The notes: generated by a model not told the origin, from the letters alone. A DNA stretch of 64,000 nucleotides from Stutzerimonas kunmingensis (GCF_900114065.1 NZ_FORS01000003.1:124001-188000); one strand, 5' to 3'; counted from the first letter of the stretch, positions 18,060-26,913 are shown. Program-made: numbers and translations.

Positions 18060-19813
18060 TGGTACACCTCTCCCTGTGTGCTCTGCACGCGCAGCTCGTG
18101 ATACGAGTTGAGGCTGGCGTAGAGGGCGAAGAATTCGTTGAGCACCGAGGCGAAGAGGAACAGGTCGCCCTCACCGATGAAGCCGTCCTGGTTCATGGTC
18201 AGTTCGGTACGTACGCCGCGCACTGGCAGCCCGCGATGCAGGCGATCGACGTGCTGGTGGGCAATGTGAGTCAGGCCGCCGAGACGGCGCCGGCTGACGT
18301 TCTCGGCGTGCTTGTCGTAATAGCGCGGCAGGTCGTAGGTCTCGAGGATCACCTTGAGCGCCTCGACGTTGGCCAGCGACAGGTAGTTCAGCGACATGTT
18401 GCTGATCAGCTTCCACAGATAGTCGCGCTGCAGCGGCGGCGCGTAGCTCGGGGTGACCGCCGAGATGTTGCGGAAGCTGAGGAATTCCGGCGTGTCTTCG
18501 CTGGGCTTGCAGATGTCGCCGAGCTTCAGCTGGCGCGGCAGGTTCTGGTTGGTGCAGGTCAGCTCGATGGACAGCGTCTCGTGCTGGTCGAGGTTGCGCA
18601 GTCCGAAGCTGAGCCAGGTTTCCTGTCCTTCTCCGAGCAGCGAAGGTTGCTGGCGCACGCTGTAGTGCGGCCGCGCCACCGGCACATCGAAGCTGGCGTC
18701 ATGTTCGAAGGATTCGAACGGCACGTATTCTTCGTAGCCCATGCCGCCGGGTTTCCAGCCGGTCACCCGGTCCACCGAGAATACGCCGCACTGCTGCGAG
18801 TCATACTCTGCTGGCAGCAGCAGGTACTGGTCCTGCTTGCCGTCCAGGCGGATCGGGATGGCATCGTGCGGGAACAGGTTGACCACCGGTGTGCAGTACA
18901 GGCGCACGTTGTCCAGCGTCGGGCGGATGCGCTGCACGCCGGCCTTGTGAATGTCGAAGCGCAGCTCCAGGCCGCGGGCCTGCTTGAGCAAATCTTCGGG
19001 GATGCGCTGAATGACCTCCAGGCCCTTGAGGTCGACGAAGAGAAATTTGTCCGGGAAGGCGAAATATTCCTGCAGGTAGCGATAACCGCGGAATGTGTTG
19101 AGCGGGTAGGGGATCAGCGCCTCATCCTCGGCGAATCCCACCGGTTCGACCTGCTTGGCGTTGAGCTGCAAGGGGGCCAGCGGCCGGCCATCGGGACCTG
19201 TCAGCGGATGACCCTGCTCGTTCAGCGGCACCAGCTCTATGCCGCCCAGATGCCGCAACAGGCTCAGGTAGAGCAGCTGGCTGATATAGGGCTCGCCGGC
19301 CAGGTGCAGGCGCAGATGGTTGAGACCGATCTCGCCGAGATGGCCATCGGCGCTCATCTGCAGGCGCAGGCTGAGCAGCGCACCGGTGCCTTTGACCGAA
19401 TACTCCAGCGCCTGCAACGCCAGCGGCAGCACCTCGGTGGCGTAGGCGGTACGAAAGCAGCAACTGACGCCCTGCACAGGATTGGATTCCACCGGGGTGT
19501 TGCGCGGCACCGTCAGCGCCGGTCCGGGGCGTTTCAGCGGATCGAACTGCAGCATGCTGAAAGCCGGCAGCGGACGCATGTAATTCGGCCACAGCAGATG
19601 CATCAGCGAGTGGGTCAGCTCCGGCAGCTCGTCATCGAGCTTCTGCCGCAGCCGCCCGGTGAGAAAGGCGAAGCCTTCGAGCAGCCGCTCGACATCCGGA
19701 TCGCGCCCGGCCTGCCCGAGGAACGGCGCGAGCGCCGGGCTGCGCTCGGCGAAGCGCTTGCCCAGCTGGCGCAGGGCGGTGAGTTCGCTCTGGTAGTAAT
19801 GGTTGAAAGACAT
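18023..19813 (-). CDS. tssF: T6SS baseplate protein TssF
   Basis: The 596-residue protein fits the TssF/VasA (DUF879) family, starting MSFNHYYQSELTALRQLGKR and containing DPDVERLLEGFAFLTGRLRQ near residue 35 and LMHLLWPNYMRPLPAFSMLQ near residue 70. It is a core baseplate subunit that partners TssG. It resumes the structural gene run after three effector-cassette genes that separate it from tssE. The downstream overlap with tssG is 37 bases. Confidence 0.94.
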   Translation of the reverse strand: MSFNHYYQSELTALRQLGKRFAERSPALAPFLGQAGRDPDVERLLEGFAFLTGRLRQKLDDELPELTHSLMHLLWPNYMRPLPAFSMLQFDPLKRPGPALTVPRNTPVESNPVQGVSCCFRTAYATEVLPLALQALEYSVKGTGALLSLRLQMSADGHLGEIGLNHLRLHLAGEPYISQLLYLSLLRHLGGIELVPLNEQGHPLTGPDGRPLAPLQLNAKQVEPVGFAEDEALIPYPLNTFRGYRYLQEYFAFPDKFLFVDLKGLEVIQRIPEDLLKQARGLELRFDIHKAGVQRIRPTLDNVRLYCTPVVNLFPHDAIPIRLDGKQDQYLLLPAEYDSQQCGVFSVDRVTGWKPGGMGYEEYVPFESFEHDASFDVPVARPHYSVRQQPSLLGEGQETWLSFGLRNLDQHETLSIELTCTNQNLPRQLKLGDICKPSEDTPEFLSFRNISAVTPSYAPPLQRDYLWKLISNMSLNYLSLANVEALKVILETYDLPRYYDKHAENVSRRRLGGLTHIAHQHVDRLHRGLPVRGVRTELTMNQDGFIGEGDLFLFASVLNEFFALYASLNSYHELRVQSTQGEVYQWTPRMGQQTLL

Positions 19814-19868
19814 GTCTAACGATTCATCCTTGTCGTTTCGTGTCCGGCGCGCTTGCGCGGCGGGGCTC

Positions 19869-20231
19869 CTAGCGTCGGCGGTAGCATCCCGTGGAGGTGT
19901 CCATGTTCACGAGCAGGCAGTTGCCGTGTGGCTTCAGCCTCATCTTGTCGAAGAAGGCCCTCGGCCCGCGCTCGCGCAACTCGATCTGCCCGTCCACCAT
20001 TGCCCAGCGCCCTCGACCCTGGATGTCGAGGCTGCCGTAGTAGAGCACCGCCTCGAACGTGCCCTGTTCATGGAGCAGCAGCTGTGAGCCCATTCCCATC
20101 ACACCGACCAGTTCGTAGCGCCCGGCCAGTTCGCGCGGCGGCGGGGAAGTGTTGGTGCAGGCGGCCAATATCAGCGCGAGGGCGGCGAGCGCCAGGCGGG
20201 TGTAGGGCGAGGAGGATCTACCATGACCCAT
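19869..20231 (-). CDS. Small lipoprotein of the PAAR-Tle1 cassette
   Basis: The 120-residue product has a signal peptide with lipobox LALILAACTN (Cys near residue 25) and a mature part of about 95 residues rich in beta-strand text (GRYELVGVMGMGSQLLLHEQ and GTFEAVLYYGSLDIQGRGRW). It overlaps the end of the DUF2931 gene by 14 bases and precedes tssF. No named family is recognised. Position suggests an accessory or second immunity lipoprotein for the phospholipase effector; that is inference. Confidence 0.6.
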   Translation of the reverse strand: MGHGRSSSPYTRLALAALALILAACTNTSPPPRELAGRYELVGVMGMGSQLLLHEQGTFEAVLYYGSLDIQGRGRWAMVDGQIELRERGPRAFFDKMRLKPHGNCLLVNMDTSTGCYRRR

Positions 20232-20853
20232 AGGGCACCCCGTGTTGCTCGATATAGGCCTTGGCTTTGTCGGAGAGCGGACGATGTTCTCCGTTGGATG
20301 TACCGCCGTATGGTCCGACCTTGCTGATCGCGGCTTCGAAGCGACCGATTTCGATGGATTGCAGGCAGGGGCCGCCTACCCAAGCTTTTGCGATTCCGCT
20401 GGGGGCGAGGCCGATGGTGATGTCTTTGCGAAACTGTCCATCCAGCCACTTGCCCTGAAAGTGGCAATAGCCGCGCTGAGGCTTGAGCATTTCCTTGCGC
20501 ACCCACTCGGGAATATTGATGCGTACGTTGTAGGTCTGCGGCTCGACCATTGACTGCCAGCGAACAAATACGATTTCCGGCAGATCGATGCCTGGCAGGT
20601 CCTTGCCTGCGCCCCCCGCTGGATGCTTGGGCCAGCCGTCGACCTTGCCTGTATAGGACGGGACCCCGCCACTGACGCGCTCGTAGGCCAGCCCTCGGCG
20701 GTCAATCACATCCACGCTTTCCACCCAGACCTCCATATGTTCGGGCGCGAAGACACCGACATACCAGGCGTTATAGGGGAGTTTCGGTTGGGCCTGGCTG
20801 CCGGTGCAGCCGCAGAGCAAAAGGATTGTGCAAGCGAGAACAAGAGTTTTCAT
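20218..20853 (-). CDS. DUF2931-family lipoprotein, probable Tle1 immunity protein
   Basis: The 211-residue protein has a signal peptide with lipobox ILLLCGCTGS (Cys near residue 16). The mature domain fits DUF2931, with NAWYVGVFAPEHMEVWVESV, PEIVFVRWQSMVEPQTYNVR and HFQGKWLDGQFRKDITIGLA. DUF2931 lipoproteins recur beside DUF2235 (Tle1) phospholipases and are thought to protect the producer in the periplasm. Its start overlaps the effector stop by 4 bases (ATGA), the usual close coupling of toxin and immunity. Confidence 0.75.
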   Translation of the reverse strand: MKTLVLACTILLLCGCTGSQAQPKLPYNAWYVGVFAPEHMEVWVESVDVIDRRGLAYERVSGGVPSYTGKVDGWPKHPAGGAGKDLPGIDLPEIVFVRWQSMVEPQTYNVRINIPEWVRKEMLKPQRGYCHFQGKWLDGQFRKDITIGLAPSGIAKAWVGGPCLQSIEIGRFEAAISKVGPYGGTSNGEHRPLSDKAKAYIEQHGVPYGSW

Positions 20854-22769
20854 TCGGGATAGCCCTGCTGTGGCTTGTTGCTGTAGACCAGACGGACATT
20901 TGGCGCTGGCTTGCTGATAAGCAGACCACTGGTGGGCTTCCAGTGCGCGGATAGATGGATATAGCGTCTCCGGAGCAAGCGTTCGTCGTTTTCATTCAGG
21001 TCGCAACTGTCTCCTTTGGCGAATGCCATCAACTTAGGAGCAATTTTCTGGAGCTCTTCGGGGAGCGCGGTTGCGTTTTCCCTGTCATCAATGAAATCGA
21101 AAGGAACTCCTTGCTGCACTGCCAATTCCAGCATTACACGCAAATACACCAGCGAAAGCTCGCCGCGTATCTGACGGTCAATAGTTACCAGGCCTAACAC
21201 CCAATCCTCCGGCGGATGGTTGACTCCGCGGGGGTGGAGTTTGCGGATACGGCAAACGTCTTTTTTAATCTGATCATCCGGCAGGCCAAAAGCCTTCCAC
21301 TTTTCGTATTGGCGCTCGGTTTCGCGCCAGGCGTGAGTACGTTCAGTTGGTGTGTCCGCGGGCACCGTGGAGCTGACCGGGCGACTTAGGATCAGCTTTT
21401 CCTGCACAACCGGAAGATAGCCGCCACCGATATCCGAGTGCGCGCCGGGGAGGGTTATCTCTTGATGATGTGGGGTCACGCTATTGAGCGCGAAGTTCCA
21501 GCGCATCTCATCACGGGCCTTCAGCTGAAGCACTTTGCGCGCACAATCTGGCGGGAGGTACAGGTTGACACCTGGATTGTGGTGGTCCGCAGGGCTGAAG
21601 TCCCAGCTCAACGGGTCGGCCACGGCCGCCACCGTATCGAACAGACCGATGAAGTTAATCTGAACGTTGGTGGCCCAGTCGAATTTCGCGTTAAACCCCG
21701 GCGCCTGCGCATTGAATAAACTCGCCAGGATGCCGCTTTCCGATTTGAGTATTTCGTTGGCGAAGTGACGGGCCGCAGCAGCCCCGCGACTGAATCCAAA
21801 GATGTCGAGTTCCAACCCTTCGATTTCCAGATTGGGGTTATTACCCAGCAGGCGACCCAGCGACTCTTGGATCTTCTGCGGACTTTGCATCACCCGGGCC
21901 ACTACGCCGGTATCGCCCATACCAGTCCCTTGCCCGTACACCGAGTCTTCTTCCCCGCTGCTGGTGCCGATGCCTTCGAGATACGCCTTGATGCTGGCGC
22001 TACGCTCGTCCTTAGCCAGGCTCCGGGTCGCATCGTCCTGGTACAGGTCGAACAACCGCGCTACGTTGCTCGGCGCGTTGCCGTAGCTGTTGTCCGGTGT
22101 CTGGGTAAAGAAGTCGTTGCCTTCGCTACCGCCGAAACCATGCGCCCTACAATACTCGACGACTTCGCCGAGGGTGCGCTCGTCCAGCAGGGTCAGGTCG
22201 TCCTGGCGACACTTTTCGGTCACGGCAGCATTAGCCAGGTTGTTGCCGGTGCCATCGAAGAACACGCCGATTCGCAGGGTGATGCCCTGGCGCGCCTGTT
22301 GCTGCGGCTGCTCGACCAGCTCCTCTTCCTCGTCTTCTTCTTCCAGGCCCAAAGGCGCTAGGTCCCCCGGCTCTTCCTGCCAGGCGCGGGCCACCGGTGC
22401 AGATGAGCGAAAGGCCTCGGCGGCAGCGGCCGCTGCAGTAACTGTCTTGGCAACTCCAAGGACGGCAGGCGCGAGGAAGGGCGCCGCGCTATGGCTGCTG
22501 CCGATGACCACCGTACCCGAACCGGCGGTGACGACATTGCCGTGGTTACCCACACTGCCCACCACCGCCGCCGGCTTGCCATCGATCAGCACGTTGGGGA
22601 TTACCGCGCTGGCCATCGCACCGCCGCAGGCGGAAGCGTCGCCCATACGTGCGGCCGGCAGGCCGTCGAACAGCACGTCGGGCGAGCCGGCGGCGATGGG
22701 GTTGGTGCCGTGGCCCGTCTTCGGGCAGGCGGTAGGATCGCCGAGGCGGGCTGCGGGTTTGCCGGACAT
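20850..22769 (-). CDS. PAAR-fused Tle1 (DUF2235) phospholipase T6SS effector
   Basis: The 639-residue protein begins with a PAAR domain (residues about 1-90; GKPAARLGDPTACPKTGHGT, DVLFDGLPAARMGDASACGG and VIPNVLIDGKPAAVVGSVGN). An Ala-rich linker and a Glu-rich patch (about 145-155) follow, then an alpha/beta-hydrolase domain of the DUF2235/Tle1 family. The nucleophile motif is DIFGFSRGAAAARHFANEIL, a candidate Asp lies in GLFDTVAAVADPL and a candidate His in LPGAHSDIGGGY, so the triad looks intact. The PAAR part caps a VgrG spike and carries the toxic lipase into target cells. It lies between tssE and tssF, followed by its likely lipoprotein immunity genes. Confidence 0.9.
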   Translation of the reverse strand: MSGKPAARLGDPTACPKTGHGTNPIAAGSPDVLFDGLPAARMGDASACGGAMASAVIPNVLIDGKPAAVVGSVGNHGNVVTAGSGTVVIGSSHSAAPFLAPAVLGVAKTVTAAAAAAEAFRSSAPVARAWQEEPGDLAPLGLEEEDEEEELVEQPQQQARQGITLRIGVFFDGTGNNLANAAVTEKCRQDDLTLLDERTLGEVVEYCRAHGFGGSEGNDFFTQTPDNSYGNAPSNVARLFDLYQDDATRSLAKDERSASIKAYLEGIGTSSGEEDSVYGQGTGMGDTGVVARVMQSPQKIQESLGRLLGNNPNLEIEGLELDIFGFSRGAAAARHFANEILKSESGILASLFNAQAPGFNAKFDWATNVQINFIGLFDTVAAVADPLSWDFSPADHHNPGVNLYLPPDCARKVLQLKARDEMRWNFALNSVTPHHQEITLPGAHSDIGGGYLPVVQEKLILSRPVSSTVPADTPTERTHAWRETERQYEKWKAFGLPDDQIKKDVCRIRKLHPRGVNHPPEDWVLGLVTIDRQIRGELSLVYLRVMLELAVQQGVPFDFIDDRENATALPEELQKIAPKLMAFAKGDSCDLNENDERLLRRRYIHLSAHWKPTSGLLISKPAPNVRLVYSNKPQQGYPE

Positions 22770-22780
22770 CCGTTGTCTCC

Positions 22781-23188
22781 TTACTGGACCTTGACCTGTC
22801 CGCTGCCATCCAGGCTGGCGGAAAAGCTGACCTGGCGCTTGAGGTCATCCACTTCCAGCAGGCCTTCGATGGTGAAGGCGAGGGTCAGTGGATCGTGGGT
22901 GCGCGGCAGCGACAGCACGCGCACCTGGGTCAACCTGGGTTCGTACGCTTCGATGAAACGTTCGATGGCGATACGCGCCTGCTGCAGCGAGTCGTGCAGC
23001 GACAGGCGCATATCGTTGAGATCGGGCAACCCGTAGTCGGGCAGCGTCTGCACGCTGCCCGCTCGGGTGCTGAGCATCTTGGCCAGATGGGCAGCCACCG
23101 AGGCCATCGCCGCGACTTCGCGGCTCCAGCCAGAGCGCCGTGCGGCGTCACCGCCGAGGCGTTCGAAGAGGCTGCCGTATCCGTTCAA
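22781..23188 (-). CDS. tssE: T6SS baseplate protein TssE (gp25-like)
   Basis: The 135-residue protein fits the TssE/GPW-gp25 family: NGYGSLFERLGGDA at the start, GLPDLNDMRLSLHDSLQQAR (about residues 50-75) and the gp25-type EAYEPRLTQVRVLSLPRTHD. It nucleates the sheath on the baseplate. I place the start at TTG 23188-23186. It is 4 bases past the tssC stop, preceded by AAGGAA at a good distance, and yields the family length. The longer upstream frame overlaps tssC out of frame and is not protein-like. Confidence 0.88.
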   Translation of the reverse strand: MNGYGSLFERLGGDAARRSGWSREVAAMASVAAHLAKMLSTRAGSVQTLPDYGLPDLNDMRLSLHDSLQQARIAIERFIEAYEPRLTQVRVLSLPRTHDPLTLAFTIEGLLEVDDLKRQVSFSASLDGSGQVKVQ

Positions 23189-23192
23189 GTGC

Positions 23193-24671
23193 TTATTCCT
23201 TGTCCAGCTTGCCGACCAGCGACAGGGTGAAATCCGCGCCCATGTATTTGAAGTGCGGACGCACGCTGAGGCTGACGCGGTACCAGCCCGGTTCGCCCTC
23301 GACGTCGCTGACGTTGACCTGGGCGGCGCGCAGCGGACGACGGCTGCGTACTTCGGAGCTCGGATTCTCCTGGTCGGCGACGAACTGGCGGATCCACTTG
23401 TTGAGTTCCAGTTCGAGGTCGGTGCGCTCCTTCCATGCACCGATCTGCTCGCGCTGCAGCACCTTCAGGTAGTGCGCCAGGCGGTTGACGATGAACAGGT
23501 AGGGCAGCTGGGTGCCGAGCTTGTAGTTCAGCTCGGCGGTCTTGCCTTCCTCGCTATTACCGAAGAACTTGGGCTTCTGCGCCGAGTTGGCGGAGAAGAA
23601 CGCGGCGTTGTCGCTGCCCTTGCGCATGGTCAGGGCGATAAAGCCTTCCTCGGCCAGCTCGTACTCGCGACGGTCGGAAACCAGCACTTCGGTCGGGATC
23701 TTGGTCTCGATCTCACCCATGCTCTCGAAGTGGTGCAGCGGCAGGTCTTCCACTGCGCCCCCGCTCTGCGGGCCGATGATGTTCGGGCACCAGCGGAACT
23801 TGGCGAAGCTGTCGGTCAGGCGGCTGGCGAAGGTGTAGGCGGTGTTGCCCCACAGGTAGTGCTCGTGGCTGCCGGCGACGTTTTCCTTGTAGACGAAGCT
23901 TTTCACCGGGTTGTCTTCCGGGTCGTAGGGGTTGCGCAGCAGGAAGCGCGGTACGGTCAGGCCGACGTAGCGGGCGTCTTCCTGTTCGCGGAAGCTCTGC
24001 CACTTGGTGAACTGCGGGCCCTCGAAGTGATCCTTCAGGTCCTTCAGGTCCGGCAGGCCGGTGAAGCTTTCCAGACCGAAGAACTTCGGGCCGGCAGCGG
24101 CAATGAATGGCGCGTGGGACATGCTGGCGACGCTGGCAACGTACTGCATGGTCTTGACGTCGGGTGCGCTGGGATCGAAGAAGTAGTTGGCGATCAGCGC
24201 ACCGACCGGCTGGCCGCCGAACTGGCCGTACTCGGCGGTGTAGATGTGCTTGTACAGGCCGGACTGAACGATCTCAGGGCTGTCCTCGAAGTCGTCGAGC
24301 AGGTCCTGCTTGGAGGCGTTGAGCAGCTCGAGCTTGATGTTCTCGCGGAAGTTGGTGCGATCGACCAGCAGCTTGAGGCCGCGCCAGGAGGATTCCAGGG
24401 CCTGGAACTGCGGGTGGTGAAGGATTTCGTCCATCTGCTGGCTGAGCTTGGCGTCGATCTCCGCGATCATGCGGTCGACCATGGCCTTCTTCACCGGCTC
24501 GTTTTCGTTTTGCGGCTTGAGCAGTTCTTCGATGAAGGCCGAGACGCCGCGCTTGGCGATGTCGTAGGCCTCGTCGTCCGGGGTCAGGCGGGTTTCGGCG
24601 ATGATGCGGTCGAGGATGCCGCCTTCGGCGAGGTGGTTGCCGTGCTCGACGGCGGCTGCGCTAGTGGTCAT
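23193..24671 (-). CDS. tssC: T6SS contractile sheath large subunit TssC (VipB)
   Basis: The 492-residue protein is a typical TssC (EvpB/VipB), with DEILHHPQFQALESSWRGLK near residue 85, LIANYFFDPSAPDVKTMQYV and the C-terminal ADQENPSSEVRSRRPLRAAQ. With TssB it builds the helical sheath whose contraction drives injection. It starts 26 bases after tssB. Length is as expected (about 490). Confidence 0.96.
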   Translation of the reverse strand: MTTSAAAVEHGNHLAEGGILDRIIAETRLTPDDEAYDIAKRGVSAFIEELLKPQNENEPVKKAMVDRMIAEIDAKLSQQMDEILHHPQFQALESSWRGLKLLVDRTNFRENIKLELLNASKQDLLDDFEDSPEIVQSGLYKHIYTAEYGQFGGQPVGALIANYFFDPSAPDVKTMQYVASVASMSHAPFIAAAGPKFFGLESFTGLPDLKDLKDHFEGPQFTKWQSFREQEDARYVGLTVPRFLLRNPYDPEDNPVKSFVYKENVAGSHEHYLWGNTAYTFASRLTDSFAKFRWCPNIIGPQSGGAVEDLPLHHFESMGEIETKIPTEVLVSDRREYELAEEGFIALTMRKGSDNAAFFSANSAQKPKFFGNSEEGKTAELNYKLGTQLPYLFIVNRLAHYLKVLQREQIGAWKERTDLELELNKWIRQFVADQENPSSEVRSRRPLRAAQVNVSDVEGEPGWYRVSLSVRPHFKYMGADFTLSLVGKLDKE

Positions 24672-24697
24672 GTAGATGTGCTTCCTTGTCGGTGATA

Positions 24698-25204
24698 TCA
24701 GGCGTCCAGCTTCTCTTTGGCCGCCAGGCCCAGTTCGCCGAGTACGCGGTCACGCGAATCGTCGTCGGCGAGTACGCTTTCGATGGCCTTGCGGAAGGCC
24801 GGGGCGTTGCCCAGCGGGCCTTTCAGGGCGACCAGGGCGTCGCGCAGTTCCATCAGTTTCTTCAGCTCCGGGACCTGCTCGACCAGATTGGCCGGGTTGA
24901 AGTCCTTCATCGAATTGATGCGCAGCTGCACGGCCAGCTCGTCATCGGTCTGCTCGTCCTGCAGACGGTTCGGCACGCCGAAGGTCAGGTTCAGCTCCTG
25001 CTTAGCCAGGACCTCGTCGAAGCTGTTCTTGTCGATGGCGATGGGCTTGCGGTCTTCGATCTTGCGATCGTCGGCGCGCTGGGTGAAATCGCCCAGCACC
25101 ATCAGCTTGAGGGGCAGCTCGACCTCTTCCTGAGCATTGCCGGTGGCCGGCTTGAACGTGACGTTGATGCGTTCCTTGGGTGCAACCGAGCCTTCTTTGG
25201 CCAT
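24698..25204 (-). CDS. tssB: T6SS contractile sheath small subunit TssB (VipA)
   Basis: The 168-residue protein starts MAKEGSVAPKERINVTFKPA and contains EEVELPLKLMVLGDFTQRAD (about residues 30-50), classical TssB text. It partners TssC in the sheath and exposes the helix recognised by ClpV. The start at 25204 is chosen because it begins the conserved text and has AAGGAG a few bases upstream; an in-frame extension to 25255 lacks conserved residues. Confidence 0.95.
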   Translation of the reverse strand: MAKEGSVAPKERINVTFKPATGNAQEEVELPLKLMVLGDFTQRADDRKIEDRKPIAIDKNSFDEVLAKQELNLTFGVPNRLQDEQTDDELAVQLRINSMKDFNPANLVEQVPELKKLMELRDALVALKGPLGNAPAFRKAIESVLADDDSRDRVLGELGLAAKEKLDA

Positions 25205-25221
25205 GGTGTTCTCCTTTGCGG

Positions 25222-26784
25222 TTAATCCAGCACCACTTCGAGATCGAGGTGGCACAGCCTGCGGTAAATCTCATCCTTGCTTTCACGCACGGCGTGGTTC
25301 TGCGGCAGCAGCTCGCAACAGCTGTGCAGCAGGCGCAGTACCTCGAGGGCGAGATCGGGTTCCCAGCTGCCCAGGCCACTGGCTTCGAGCTGCTGGTCGA
25401 GTGCTTCGAGCTGGGTTTTGGCCAGCTCGTATTTCTTGGCCTGGTAGCACAGGCGGGCGAGGCTCAGCTGCCAGAAGAAGCGCTCGCGGCCACCTCGGGC
25501 GCGAGCCAGGCCCTGTTTGAGCTGCTGCACGGCGGGCTTGAGGCCGTCCTTGCGCAGCAGCGGCACAGCTTCCTGCAGCGCGAGCTCCCAGCTCGGTTGC
25601 AGGGTGCCGGCTACGGGCGGCTCGTCCTGCCTGGCGGCTGTGGACGGCTGCACATGGGGCATGACCTGGCCACTGATCCAGGCGCGAGTTTCGGCATCGG
25701 CAAACGGGGTGCCGTCGTGAAAGCACAGTTCTTCCAGACGCGGCAGGCGCTGCAGGAACAGCGCGAGCTGGATCTCCACCTCGCGCATGGCCTGCTCGGC
25801 GTCCAGCTCCTGCAGGCATTCCCAGGCCAGGCGCTGGCCATCCAGCCAGAACGGGGCACGCGCGGTGCTGTTTTCCAGATCCACCAGCAGGTCGGCGTAC
25901 TGCCCCTGAGCGAAGCGTTCGCGATAGCTGGCCAGTTTGTCGGCAGGGACGCCACGCAGCGCGGTGACCTGCTCGCTGTTGTGCTCCGGCAGGCTGTCGA
26001 TGCTCAGCCAGAGCAGGGTACGCGCGAGGCGCAGTGGGCGCAGGTCGCTGGTGCGCTGCTTGAGCCACCAGGCGGTCAGCGGGCGCGCCTGTTCCTGCAG
26101 GTTGCGCAGAGCCTTGAGCGCTTCCTTGTCGTTCTCGATCGGCGAACCGGGGGCGAAGACCTGGCTGGCGACCTGCTTCACCTGGGCGATGGCCGCGCCC
26201 ACCGTACCTGGCTGCGGCTGCCCCTGGCTGGCGCGCTTGACCATGCCGTCGAGCTGACGGCACAGCGGCAGCAGCAACGGCGCGTCTTCGCCCAGATGCC
26301 CGGACAGGCACTGCTCCAGCGCATGTAACTGCTCGGCGAGGCTGCGAAACAGTGGCAGTTGCTCGCCGACCGGGACGTCTTCGGAAAAGGTCTGCTCCAG
26401 ACGTGGCAGCAACCAGTTGATCGCTGCGGCCCGGGTGCGTGGCTTGCGTGGGTGCAGCTCGGCCCAGTGATTGCTGCACAGGTAGTGCAGGACGCTGAGA
26501 CCTGCCTGAAGTCCGGCGAAGGACTCGCGCTGGAACAGGCTCCAGGTCAGCCAGGCGGCGGCGCGCAGATCCTTGGAGAGCGAGGCGAGCAGCATCTCGC
26601 TGCCTTCGCGGACCTTCTGCCAGTCGATGCCGGCGGTTTGGTGCAGTGCGCCAGCCTTGGCCAGTTCGGTCTCGAGCAATTCGAACTCGCTGCTGTAGCG
26701 AATATCGTCGCCAGCGAAATTGCTGTCATTGACCGGCTTTCTGGCAAGTTCCAGATAATGCTTGCTGAGTGCGCTGGCGTGCAT
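25222..26784 (-). CDS. tssA: T6SS cap/baseplate-coordinating protein TssA (ImpA N-terminal family)
   Basis: The 520-residue protein carries an ImpA_N domain near its start (SKHYLELARKPVNDSNFAGD, then YSSEFELLETELAKAG and VREGSEMLLASLSKDLRAAA, residues about 7-75). It ends in a VasJ-like helical domain (SWELALQEAVPLLRKDGLKP to the C terminus). TssA proteins coordinate baseplate and sheath polymerisation. It is the first gene of the leftward T6SS run. The ATG at 26784 is preferred; an extension to 26889 runs into the regulatory dyads. Confidence 0.9.
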   Translation of the reverse strand: MHASALSKHYLELARKPVNDSNFAGDDIRYSSEFELLETELAKAGALHQTAGIDWQKVREGSEMLLASLSKDLRAAAWLTWSLFQRESFAGLQAGLSVLHYLCSNHWAELHPRKPRTRAAAINWLLPRLEQTFSEDVPVGEQLPLFRSLAEQLHALEQCLSGHLGEDAPLLLPLCRQLDGMVKRASQGQPQPGTVGAAIAQVKQVASQVFAPGSPIENDKEALKALRNLQEQARPLTAWWLKQRTSDLRPLRLARTLLWLSIDSLPEHNSEQVTALRGVPADKLASYRERFAQGQYADLLVDLENSTARAPFWLDGQRLAWECLQELDAEQAMREVEIQLALFLQRLPRLEELCFHDGTPFADAETRAWISGQVMPHVQPSTAARQDEPPVAGTLQPSWELALQEAVPLLRKDGLKPAVQQLKQGLARARGGRERFFWQLSLARLCYQAKKYELAKTQLEALDQQLEASGLGSWEPDLALEVLRLLHSCCELLPQNHAVRESKDEIYRRLCHLDLEVVLD

Positions 26785-26870
26785 TGGGTCTTCCGTGACG
26801 CTCAAGTTCGATCCGTGAACTTTGAAACATGCCGCCAATATCAAAAGCGGAATGTTTCCGAGAAAAGGGG

Positions 26871-26888
26871 TGCGCAACTTCTTGCACA
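26871..26888 (-). promoter_or_regulatory. Dyad site 1 upstream of tssA (TGCGCAA-N4-TTGCACA)
   Basis: The forward text TGCGCAACTTCTTGCACA is an imperfect palindrome with 7-base arms matching at 6 of 7 positions. A second copy with a different spacer lies 25 bases away. This spacing and form suit an activator such as the Fis-type helix-turn-helix protein encoded at 12930. The binding protein is inferred. Confidence 0.6.
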
Positions 26889-26895
26889 CCGTCCT

Positions 26896-26913
26896 TGCGC
26901 AACAAATTGCACA
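26896..26913 (-). promoter_or_regulatory. Dyad site 2 upstream of tssA (TGCGCAA-N4-TTGCACA)
   Basis: TGCGCAACAAATTGCACA repeats both arms of the first site exactly; only the four-base spacer differs. Conservation of the arms but not the spacer is typical of a protein-binding dyad. Confidence 0.6.

Noticed and set aside
18035..19819. 594-codon frame antisense to tssF
   Set aside because: Composition of an artefact frame; the sense strand is a standard TssF.
23067..24695. 542-codon frame antisense to tssC
   Set aside because: Shadow of the conserved sheath gene; no domain seen.
26831..26846. Sigma-54 promoter for tssA
   Set aside because: The TTGGC half fits but the -12 element lacks the nearly invariant GC, so it is mentioned only as a weak candidate.
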